Shown piece after piece: positions 1-6,129 of a DNA stretch of 64,000 bases. The position numbers and the translations under genes are program-made. This DNA comes from an uncultured Prevotellaceae bacterium (lineage in GTDB: Bacteria > Bacteroidota > Bacteroidia > Bacteroidales > Bacteroidaceae), in contig CACYNE010000004.1 in assembly GCA_902775605.1 (NCBI GenBank), positions 1 to 64,000 of the forward strand, in the 5' to 3' direction. Under the pieces are notes generated by a model. It saw nothing but the letters and a program-made list of their open reading frames with translations. It was not told the DNA's origin and did no database searches. How positions within the stretch are numbered: position 1 is the stretch's first letter; every line of letters starts with the position of its first letter.

Positions 1-157
1 AGTAAGCGGCGAGGTGGAGGACGAGGACAAACCCACCCCCGACCCCTCCCGTCCGGGAGGGGAGTCTGAGAACACTGGCAATGGAGGTTCTACCAGCGGC
101 AATCAGGGCGGCAACGATAACCCCGGCGGCGGAGACCCCGAGGACCCTGAGAATTGA
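1..157 (+). CDS. C-terminal tail of an HU-like DNA-binding protein (partial)
   Basis: The frame opens before the window and runs from base 2 to a TGA at 155-157. The 51 visible residues are acidic, then rich in Gly, Asn, Pro and Asp, like the disordered tail found on many Bacteroidales HU-family proteins. No folded domain is visible. The identity rests mainly on context: a smalltalk micropeptide follows directly, and these peptides are typically found just downstream of HU-family genes in Bacteroidetes. It could be another protein with a low-complexity tail. Confidence 0.55.
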   Translation, partial: VSGEVEDEDKPTPDPSRPGGESENTGNGGSTSGNQGGNDNPGGGDPEDPEN

Positions 158-162
158 TTAAT

Positions 163-193
163 GGAGGGAGCTGAGAACTCCTTGGCTCCCTCC
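163..193 (+). other. Perfect 9-bp hairpin between HU-like gene and smalltalk
   Basis: GGAGGGAGC at 163-171 pairs exactly with GCTCCCTCC at 185-193 around a 13-base loop. No T tract follows, so it is more likely an RNA-stability or attenuation hairpin within the transcript than a full terminator. Confidence 0.5.
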
Positions 194-223
194 CAGTATT
201 AACCATTAAAAACGAGAAAGACC

Positions 224-325
224 ATGAAGAACAAAGAAGGATGGAAGATTGCTCTGCAGGTGATTGCAAGCATCATCACCGCGATTCTCACCACTCTGGG
301 CACCACCAGTTGCATTGGAGTGTAG
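224..325 (+). CDS. Smalltalk family micropeptide (33 aa)
   Basis: ATG at 224 to TAG at 323-325 encodes 33 residues starting MKNKEGWKIALQVIAS. The shape is a short charged N-terminus with a Trp, one hydrophobic helix rich in Ile, Ala and Leu, then a Thr/Ser stretch with one Cys (TSCIGV) near the end. This matches the smalltalk proteins of Bacteroidetes: about 32 residues, found downstream of HU-family genes and often before an amidase. Their function is unknown. The helix plus Cys resembles a lipoprotein signal with almost no mature part. It lies in the same orientation as the HU-like gene, 66 bases after its stop. Here no amidase follows; a heptamer repeat and the minus-strand pepP come next. 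Confidence 0.8.
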   Translation: MKNKEGWKIALQVIASIITAILTTLGTTSCIGV

Positions 326-418
326 GGAAAGGCGGAAAGTGGAAAGAGGAAGGGGGAAGGAGGATAGTGGAAGGGGGAAAGAGGAAAGTGGAATGTGGAA
401 GGTGGAATGTGGAATGTA
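326..418 (+). repeat. Heptanucleotide tandem repeat, GGAAAGT class
   Basis: About a dozen imperfect seven-base units (GGAAAGT, GGAAAGA, GGAAGGG, GGAATGT) run head to tail from the smalltalk stop codon to the terminator hairpin. The same unit recurs at 2971-3024 and inside btuB. Confidence 0.8.
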
Positions 419-453
419 AAAAGACCGACATCTCATAGCGAGGTGTCGGTCTT
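417..453 (-). terminator. Terminator of the pepP transcript
   Basis: Bases 421-434 pair with 440-453 (13 Watson-Crick pairs and one G-T) around a 5-base loop. On the minus strand the stem is followed by a T run (complement of 417-421), so it suits the minus-strand pepP transcript. Confidence 0.7.
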
Positions 454-477
454 ACATGTGTTATATGGCACATGGCA

Positions 478-513
478 CAAAGGCAGCGATGTCAGTCACC
501 TGTCCCTATGGCA
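478..513 (+). repeat. Dispersed 43-bp repeat, copy A (partial)
   Basis: The core ATGTCAGTCACCTGTCCC and its flanks recur at 17496-17526, 29010-29052 (opposite strand) and 29273-29315. This copy lies just beyond the 3' end of pepP. Confidence 0.75.
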
Positions 514-525
514 ACAATCGTCTGC

Positions 526-1917
526 TTATCCATTGTTCTTTGCTTTGTACACTTCTTCAATGGTCATGGGCTTCTTGATGGTGCCCAAGAGACGGGCACC
601 TGTAGGCGTTATCAGGTAGTTGAGCTCGTTGCGCAGACCCGTGAAGCCGCGCCAGGCATCGAGCTTGTCGTAGCAGATGAAATCCTCAAACTGGTGCTCG
701 GCACGCCATTTGTCCATCAGCTCGGGGATGAAATAGATGCCCGGCTCCACGGTGAACACGAACCCTGGCTCCAACGGGCGGGCCAGTCGCAACGACTTGA
801 AACCGAACTGCTTGCTCTTCGTCATCCCCTCTGCATAGCCCACATATTGCTCGCCGAGGTTCTCCATGTCGTGAACGTCGAGGCCCATCATGTGACCCAG
901 CCCACAGGGGAAGAACATGGCGTAGGCACCCGTTTCCGCAGCCTCGGCAGGGTCGCCTTTCATCAAGCCCAGCCGTTTCATGCCCTCGGCAATCTTCGTG
1001 GCGGCGGCGATATGCGCCTCGCGGAAGGGCACGCCCGGCTTCAGCTTATCGACGGCGGCATAGAAGCTCTCTAAATGAATATTGTAGACCTCTGCCTGCC
1101 GCTCCGTAAAGCGTTCACCGACGGGCATCGCCGACGATAGGTCGCCGGCATAGTGCTCTTCCGTCTCTGCTCCGGCATCGAGCAGGAAGATGTCGCCCTC
1201 GTTCAGCGTGTGAATGAAACCGTGATTGTGGAGCACCTGCCCCTGCACCGTGGCGATGGTCGGGAAGGCCAGCCTGTTACCGTGACGGCAGGCCACCTCC
1301 TCAACGACGGCTGCCACCTGAGACTCGTGGATGCCCGGGCGCACCATTCGGTAGGCGGCCAAGTGCATCTCAGTGCTCAGGTCCACCGATGCCTCGATGA
1401 CGCGGATTTCCTCTTCGTCCTTGTGGTTGCGCTGCGACGCGATGGCCTTGATGAATGGTACTGAGGCCATGTCCGCCTGTGCTTTCGGCTCCACGCCGAG
1501 CAGTTCCCACAGCCATACGCGGTGGTCGCCTCTGTAGGGTGGCAGGAAGTGTACCGGCTGCCCCTTGCTAAGGGCCTTGTCGAGGTAGCCTTTCAGCTCG
1601 CTCAGGGCCATCGTCTTCGACACGCCCACGGTCGATGCCTTCTCGCTGAGCGTCGGCTGGGTGCCCGTCCATACGATGTCGTCGATGGTCAGCTCATTGC
1701 CAAACACAATCTCCGTGTCGGCATCAATGTCGATAACAGCGGCCAGTCCAGCATAGTCGAGGCCGAAAAAATAAAGGAAGGTGGAGTCCTGACGGAAGCG
1801 GTAGGTGTTGTCGGCATAGTTCATTGCCGCCTCATCGTTACCTAAGAAAAGCAACAGCCCGCTGCCCATGTCTTTTTTCAGTTGCGCCCTGCGGCGGATA
1901 TAAGTCTCTTTTTTCAT
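526..1917 (-). CDS. pepP: Xaa-Pro aminopeptidase (aminopeptidase P, M24B)
   Basis: A 463-residue cytoplasmic metallopeptidase that removes an N-terminal residue preceding proline. The N-terminal third is the creatinase/prolidase-type domain and the rest has the pita-bread fold. All five dinuclear-metal ligands are visible: Asp247 (FLLDAG), Asp259 (AGDLSS), His342 (GLGHMMGLDVHD), Glu391 (TVEPGIYF) and Glu431 (GLRNELNYL). Length fits bacterial aminopeptidase P. It is monocistronic, with a terminator at 417-453. A TAACTTTG -7 box at 1925-1932 lies only 7 bases before the ATG, so the mRNA may be nearly leaderless. Confidence 0.93.
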   Translation of the reverse strand: MKKETYIRRRAQLKKDMGSGLLLFLGNDEAAMNYADNTYRFRQDSTFLYFFGLDYAGLAAVIDIDADTEIVFGNELTIDDIVWTGTQPTLSEKASTVGVSKTMALSELKGYLDKALSKGQPVHFLPPYRGDHRVWLWELLGVEPKAQADMASVPFIKAIASQRNHKDEEEIRVIEASVDLSTEMHLAAYRMVRPGIHESQVAAVVEEVACRHGNRLAFPTIATVQGQVLHNHGFIHTLNEGDIFLLDAGAETEEHYAGDLSSAMPVGERFTERQAEVYNIHLESFYAAVDKLKPGVPFREAHIAAATKIAEGMKRLGLMKGDPAEAAETGAYAMFFPCGLGHMMGLDVHDMENLGEQYVGYAEGMTKSKQFGFKSLRLARPLEPGFVFTVEPGIYFIPELMDKWRAEHQFEDFICYDKLDAWRGFTGLRNELNYLITPTGARLLGTIKKPMTIEEVYKAKNNG

Positions 1918-1924
1918 AACGCTG

Positions 1925-1932
1925 CAAAGTTA
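1925..1932 (-). promoter_or_regulatory. -7 box of pepP
   Basis: The minus strand reads TAACTTTG, a perfect Bacteroidetes TAnnTTTG box. No TTTG was found at normal -33 spacing; the nearest is 12 bases away. The start site would fall within a few bases of the pepP ATG. Confidence 0.5.
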
Positions 1933-2055
1933 CGACTTTTATTACAAACTCACCCGTACGGAAATCTTTTTTTTAACTATTACGCTTCTTTTTTCGCTTT
2001 AAATCGCCTTTCTTGCGCAAAATAAACGTTTCTGCGCAACAAATCGTCTGGGACG

Positions 2056-2961
2056 TTACGTCGCTTTTATTGCCTTTAGTCTTTCCAGCATCCTTTCCGC
2101 TATTTCCCTCATGTGCTGGCGCACATCGGCAGGCTCCAGCACCTCTATGTCGCTGCCGTGCGACAGCAGCTCGCCGAGGAAGTCGGCGGTGGGGCGCAGG
2201 TCGAACGAGAAGTCCGTATAGTCGGGCGTCGAGGCTATTTCGCACTGCGAGTGGTGCAGCGGCAGGGTGCGCAGGTAGTTGGGCGTGCGATCATAGGCGC
2301 GGACGACGACGTGGGCCATGGGCGTATTGTCGGTCAGCACGCCGAAGTACTCGGCGAAGTAAGCCTGTGGCGAGAAGTCGGCAGGCATCTCGAAGGGCTC
2401 GTTGGTCAGACTGACGGCCTTCATGCGGTCGAGGGCGTAGGTGGCATAGTGATGGCCCGTATGCGACAGCAGGTACCACCGCTGATGGAACAGCTTGACG
2501 GCGTAGGGCGCCACCATCTTCTCGTAGCTGTCGGCACCGAAGCGCTGATAGGTCATGACGATCTTCCTGCCCATCTTGATGGCGTGGATAAGGGTATCCA
2601 GGAACTCCAGGCCCGCCGGCACGTTCTCCAGCACGATACGCTCCTTCACGGCAACACTGTCCGTCAGCACGCCGTGGACGGTGAGCGTCGAGAAGAGCCA
2701 CCGTTCTATCGAGCCGTCGTTCATCACCTCGGGGTTGTCGATGTAGTATTTATACGTCCTCTTGTTGCACTCGATGATAATGCCGAACATGTCGAGGATG
2801 GCGTCGCGGTGGCGGTTGAACGACGACCGTTGCAGTGCATTGCCGTCCGTCACCTTGTCCTGCATCCATTTTTCGTTCAGCTGCTCGAAGGTCAGTTGTC
2901 CGTAGGCCCTGAGCATGTTGATAATCCAGATGTACTGGTAGAATATTCTAGCGGGTTTCAT
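2056..2961 (-). CDS. WYL-domain transcriptional regulator
   Basis: The protein is 301 residues. The N-terminal third looks like a helix-turn-helix (region around QLTFEQLNEKW and SSFNRHRDAI). The middle carries a WYL domain with the signature FHQRWYLL followed by YALDRM, and the C-terminus is the usual WYL extension (FDLRPTADFLGELLSHG). WYL proteins are one-component regulators whose Sm-like domain senses small ligands or nucleic acid; some control phage defence or DNA damage genes. No target can be deduced, and the neighbours (pepP and a hairpin-rich stretch) do not help. A TATCTTTG -7 box at 3073-3080 lies inside the overlapping upstream reading frame. It ends about 140 bases before pepP and may form a loose unit with it. 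Confidence 0.85.
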   Translation of the reverse strand: MKPARIFYQYIWIINMLRAYGQLTFEQLNEKWMQDKVTDGNALQRSSFNRHRDAILDMFGIIIECNKRTYKYYIDNPEVMNDGSIERWLFSTLTVHGVLTDSVAVKERIVLENVPAGLEFLDTLIHAIKMGRKIVMTYQRFGADSYEKMVAPYAVKLFHQRWYLLSHTGHHYATYALDRMKAVSLTNEPFEMPADFSPQAYFAEYFGVLTDNTPMAHVVVRAYDRTPNYLRTLPLHHSQCEIASTPDYTDFSFDLRPTADFLGELLSHGSDIEVLEPADVRQHMREIAERMLERLKAIKAT

Positions 2962-2970
2962 ATCGGCAAA

Positions 2971-3024
2971 GTGAATGTGGAATGTGGAATGTTGAATGTG
3001 GAAAGAGGAATGTGGAAAGAGGAA
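2971..3024 (+). repeat. Heptanucleotide tandem repeat, GGAAAGT class
   Basis: Seven or eight imperfect seven-base units (GGAATGT, GGAAAGA) occupy the 5' leader of the WYL gene. They are also read as the artificial-looking C-terminus of the frame at 2958-3218. Confidence 0.8.
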
Positions 3025-3072
3025 ATTTGACGAATGGTTTCGCTTTCATTGTATTTTGTTGTTATTCGATTG

Positions 3073-3080
3073 CAAAGATA
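3073..3080 (-). promoter_or_regulatory. -7 box upstream of the WYL gene
   Basis: The minus strand reads TATCTTTG, matching TAnnTTTG, about 112 bases before the WYL start. No clear -33 element was found. Confidence 0.45.
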
Positions 3081-3218
3081 CAAAACATTTTCTAAACATA
3101 AACGATTTGCTACAAAAACATACACATTAGACGTGCCAGTCACGCTGCCTGCCATCAGGCATCCCTGCTGCTTCAATTCTACTACCAGAATTTCTGGTGT
3201 CTTATATTCTTTCTTCAT

Positions 3219-3605
3219 ATTCTTTTTTTAAAAGGTCGCTTCGCTCCGCTCGGCATCCCGAAGGGGAAAGCCAAATTTTTATGAGCCTGAAGGCTCATTT
3301 ACTTGGGGTCGCTTCGCTCAAAATCTCAAAACAATCTTATAAAAAATCTAAGGGCCTACGGCCCAAAATCTACTTTTGTTGAAAGATTTTCGAATAGATT
3401 TTTTTAAGATTTTGAGGTCGAAGACCGACCCTACCCTACTAAGTGCCGCTGGCGGCACTACGTATTTTTGATAGATTTTCTTGCGTCCCTACAATAGTCA
3501 CACCATCAAGTGCTCTCTTTTTCGCAATTTGTGGCAAAAATTGTTCCGTTTTACTTGATTAAAATCACCTTTTTCGCATTTTATGCACTTTTTATACGCT
3601 AATAC
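3219..3605. other. Gene-free stretch with an array of short perfect hairpins
   Basis: No credible gene lies here. Compact palindromes with 2- to 3-base loops follow each other: ATGAGCCT-GA-AGGCTCAT (3281-3298), GGGCC-TAC-GGCCC (3352-3364), GGTC-GAA-GACC (3416-3426) and GTGCCGC-TG-GCGGCAC (3443-3458). They are separated by AT-rich spacers carrying repeated 'aaaatct' and 'agatttt' words. The phrase 'ggtcgcttcgct' occurs twice, at about 3234 and 3307. Confidence 0.6.
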
Positions 3606-3636
3606 TTGCGCACCAAGAATAAAAGGCGTAACTTTG
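3606..3636 (+). promoter_or_regulatory. Promoter of the 31-residue peptide
   Basis: TTG at 3606-3608, a 20-base spacer, then TAACTTTG at 3629-3636. This fits the Bacteroidetes primary-sigma promoter. About 85 bases of leader follow, including an imperfect hairpin around 3678-3699. Confidence 0.65.
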
Positions 3637-3726
3637 CACAACCTTAGCAAGGGATAACGAATTATATTAATTGGATGCACCACTGACAAAGGGTCAGTTG
3701 GATTAAAGAAAGAAAGGAAAGAAAAC

Positions 3727-3822
3727 ATGAAAAAGATTACAAGAAAAATGGTGAAGGCCATCGCCAAGAGTTGGAAAGAGGTCAACGAAATGATGGTCAA
3801 GACTTCGGTCTATAGTCTCTAA
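3727..3822 (+). CDS. 31-residue basic peptide with its own transcription unit
   Basis: ATG at 3727 to TAA at 3820-3822. The peptide begins MKKITRKMVKAIAKSWKEVN and is a basic amphipathic helix with one Trp; it ends KTSVYSL and has no membrane segment. A purine-rich AAAGAAAGGAAAGAAAAC lies directly before the ATG. The gene is bracketed by a good promoter (3606-3636) and a strong terminator (3870-3906), which argues for a dedicated mRNA. I do not recognise the product with certainty; a short conserved Prevotella peptide or a bifunctional small RNA are both possible. Confidence 0.55.
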   Translation: MKKITRKMVKAIAKSWKEVNEMMVKTSVYSL

Positions 3823-3869
3823 AGAAAAGACGTACCCCAATTAAAATTAATAATAAACATAAAATGATT

Positions 3870-3906
3870 CGGGTTGGAAGCAATGCTTTCAGCCCGTTTT
3901 CTTTTT
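3870..3906 (+). terminator. Rho-independent terminator
   Basis: CGGGTTGGAAGC (3870-3881) pairs with GCTTTCAGCCCG (3885-3896) around a 3-base loop and is followed by TTTTCTTTTT. It ends the small-peptide transcript and may also stop the convergent btuC transcript. Confidence 0.8.
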
Positions 3907-3916
3907 GACATCATGC

Positions 3917-4927
3917 TTACTTGTGCTTGGCGAGGATATAGATAATCACAGGGGCACCCATCACGGGGGTGACGGCATTCAGGGGAATGACGCCCGATTC
4001 GCCAGGCAGGTAACAGATGGCATTGCACACCAGGGCGATGACGGCGCCGCAAAGGATGGTGCCCGGCATCAGGATGCGATGGTCGGCCTGACGGAACAAG
4101 AGGTGGGCAATGTGAGGCACAGCCAGTCCGATGAACATGATGGGGCCGCAATAGGCGGTGGTAATAGCTGTCAAGAGACCCGTAACGATGATGAGCCAGT
4201 TGCGCACCCTGCGGGTGTTGACGCCCAGATTCTCGGCATACTGCTCGCCCAGGAGCAGGGCGTTGAGGGGCTTCACCAGGAGCAGAGCACCCACCAATCC
4301 CAACACGCAGAGGGAGGAGAACAGGGGTATCTGACTCATCGGCACGCCGCCAAAGGAGCCCATGCCCCACACCATGTAGGACTTGACGCCCTCGTCGGTG
4401 GCAAAGAAATTGAGTAGCGCCACCACGCTGTTGGCGATATAGCCAATCATGATGCCCACGATGAGCAGCATCACGTTATTGCGCACCATGGTGCTGAACA
4501 GGAAGATGAGTCCCATGACGAGCATCGCCCCCACAAAGGCTGCTGCGAGCACAGCCATGAAGCCCGAGATACTGACGGAGCCCACGGAGAGCGAGCCCCC
4601 CAAGGCGAGCATCACCAATGCCACGCCCACACCGGCACCGCTGTTGATGCCGAAGATGCTGGGGCCTGCCAAGGGATTCTTGAACGCCGTCTGAAGCATC
4701 AGGCCACTCACGGCCAGCGAACCACCGCAGAGCATCGCCGTGATGGCCTGCGGCAGTCGGCTTTCCATGATGATAAAATGCCAGGAGGGACGGGCGGCCT
4801 CGTGGCCAGTGACAATACTGATGACATCGCGGAGCGGAATGGATACCGACCCCACGGCCAGGTTGACTGCTAACAGCACGACAACCAGTAATGCCAACAG
4901 GCAGCAGATGATAACGCCTCTCTTCAT
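3917..4927 (-). CDS. btuC: FecCD/BtuC-type ABC transporter permease
   Basis: The protein is 336 residues with about ten hydrophobic segments, the normal size for the FecCD family that moves B12, haem or ferric siderophores across the inner membrane. Recognisable stretches are SRLPQAITAMLCGGSLAVSG, LMLQTAFKNPLAGPSIFGIN and the late GLAVPHIAHLLF. It follows the binding-protein gene in a riboswitch-led operon, so cobalamin is the likely cargo. The 68-base spacer before it is made of heptamer repeats. The expected ATPase gene is missing: a terminator and an unrelated peptide lie downstream. Confidence 0.88.
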   Translation of the reverse strand: MKRGVIICCLLALLVVVLLAVNLAVGSVSIPLRDVISIVTGHEAARPSWHFIIMESRLPQAITAMLCGGSLAVSGLMLQTAFKNPLAGPSIFGINSGAGVGVALVMLALGGSLSVGSVSISGFMAVLAAAFVGAMLVMGLIFLFSTMVRNNVMLLIVGIMIGYIANSVVALLNFFATDEGVKSYMVWGMGSFGGVPMSQIPLFSSLCVLGLVGALLLVKPLNALLLGEQYAENLGVNTRRVRNWLIIVTGLLTAITTAYCGPIMFIGLAVPHIAHLLFRQADHRILMPGTILCGAVIALVCNAICYLPGESGVIPLNAVTPVMGAPVIIYILAKHK

Positions 4928-5000
4928 TTTGGGTTTTGGCTTTTGGGTTTTGGCTTTTGGCTTTTGGCCAACAGCTAACAGCTAACAGCCAACAGCTAAC
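4928..5000 (+). repeat. Heptanucleotide repeats, TTTGGCT then AACAGCT class
   Basis: Six seven-base units of TTTGGGT/TTTGGCT are followed by four units of AACAGCT/AACAGCC. Together they fill the spacer between btuF and btuC and touch the last btuF codons. Confidence 0.85.
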
Positions 5001-6126
5001 GCCCCTCTACCTTTTTATAATAACGTAAAGGAGGCAATCCTATTATGTGAGGATGCAAAATTTGCAGAAAATCGTTGAGCAGACGCTCCGGATGGAAGGG
5101 CGTGTCCTCATAGAAAGAGGACAGCTCGACATTACAACCATAGACCTCACGATTGCGGAAAGCCTTCAACTGACTGTAGCCATGATAATCGGCCAGCAAC
5201 TCGTCATAGGTCAGGTCGTGGTCGCTCGAATAGCGCAGCATCCACACATCGGCCTCCCCTCCCCTTTCAAGCACCGTCTCAAAGGGCAGAGACAGCGAAC
5301 CGCTCTGGTCGTTGTCGGCCCACGGATAACGGGCGCCGGCATCCTGCAACATCTGTCCGATGGTGCTGTGTCCGCCAGGCATATACCACACCGATGCCAC
5401 CACCTTGTCCATGATGACAGAACAGCCCTTGCCTGCCTTCTCGGCCTGTTGCTTCAGGGAGGTATAACTGCTGTCCACCTGATGGAAAAGGTCGTCGGCC
5501 TTATCCTTCACGCCAAAGAGCAAGCCATAGAAGCGCATCCACTCGGCGCGCGCCAACGGCGAACTCTCCATATACTCGGCACACTCGATGAGGGGGATGC
5601 CTATCTCCTCGGTCTTGCCATAGCCACCGCTGTTTTCAAAGGGCGACAGCAGGATGGCATCGGGCTTCATCTCCATGATCTTCTCGACCACGGGGTTCAA
5701 GCCATTGCCGCAATCCACGATGCGCCCCGCCTTGAGTTGCTCCTGGATATAGGGCACCTTGATATATTTGGCATCGGCCACCGCCACGATATGACTGCCC
5801 AGTTCCAGTTCGGTGAGCAGGGCGCAATGAACGGTGGTGAAGACTGCCGCACGCTCGATGGGCGTACGGACGATGGTGCCATCGGAGAGGTCTGGGGGCT
5901 GAGGGTTATCTTTCGGCACCAGATAATAACGATGCAGCAGTTTGCCAGGCTTCCACGGATTGCTAATCTCGACCACTGTATAGCCCTCGTGCTCAACAAT
6001 GGAAAGGAGCGAGGAATAACGAAAAGCCAGCGTATCGCCGACTTCCTGTTGGCGGGGCGAGTGCCCGCCACAGGAAATCAGCGATACAAAGGCAAATAAA
6101 AAGAGAATATAATTCAGTTTCTTCAT
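4996..6126 (-). CDS. btuF: BtuF-like periplasmic cobalamin-binding lipoprotein
   Basis: The protein is 376 residues with a lipoprotein signal peptide (LFAFVSLISCGG, Cys about residue 19) and the two-lobed fold of class III binding proteins. Visible family features are RAAVFTTVHCALLTELELG, then VADAKYIKVPYIQ, GLNPVVEKIMEMKPDAIL and IPLIECAEYMESSPLARAEW. Such proteins capture the ligand after outer-membrane import and pass it to the permease. The start lies 3 bases after the DUF4465 gene's stop, and btuC follows. The cobalamin assignment rests on the riboswitch; the fold alone would also fit iron-siderophore binding. Confidence 0.85.
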   Translation of the reverse strand: MKKLNYILFLFAFVSLISCGGHSPRQQEVGDTLAFRYSSLLSIVEHEGYTVVEISNPWKPGKLLHRYYLVPKDNPQPPDLSDGTIVRTPIERAAVFTTVHCALLTELELGSHIVAVADAKYIKVPYIQEQLKAGRIVDCGNGLNPVVEKIMEMKPDAILLSPFENSGGYGKTEEIGIPLIECAEYMESSPLARAEWMRFYGLLFGVKDKADDLFHQVDSSYTSLKQQAEKAGKGCSVIMDKVVASVWYMPGGHSTIGQMLQDAGARYPWADNDQSGSLSLPFETVLERGGEADVWMLRYSSDHDLTYDELLADYHGYSQLKAFRNREVYGCNVELSSFYEDTPFHPERLLNDFLQILHPHIIGLPPLRYYKKVEGR

Positions 6127-6129
6127 CGA

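Larger units (their letters stand above)
2958..3218 (-). pseudogene. Short Bacteroidales peptide gene, probably decayed 3' end
   Basis: The first 30 or so residues (MKKEYKTPEILVVELKQQGC, then LMAGSVTGTS) match the layout of a small peptide family common in Prevotella and Bacteroides: 'KKxYxxPxxxVVE....LxAGS.TG'. Beyond that, the frame runs through a -7 promoter box at 3073-3080 and then the heptamer repeat, giving residues such as HIPLSTFNIPHSTF. The stop overlaps the WYL start as ATGA. I infer a real N-terminus with a lost or replaced C-terminus; it could still be translated as an 86-residue peptide. Confidence 0.4.

Noticed and set aside
472..1074. 200-residue open frame on the plus strand opposite pepP
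   Set aside because: It is the mirror frame of a well-supported aminopeptidase P gene and shows no domain or start signal of its own.
2113..3030. 305-residue plus-strand open frame
   Set aside because: It is antisense to the WYL regulator gene, whose protein has clear family motifs; the end runs into heptamer repeats.
3498..3800. 100-residue minus-strand frame with a hydrophobic start
   Set aside because: It lies opposite the promoter, leader and peptide of the 3606-3906 unit; no family likeness and no promoter.
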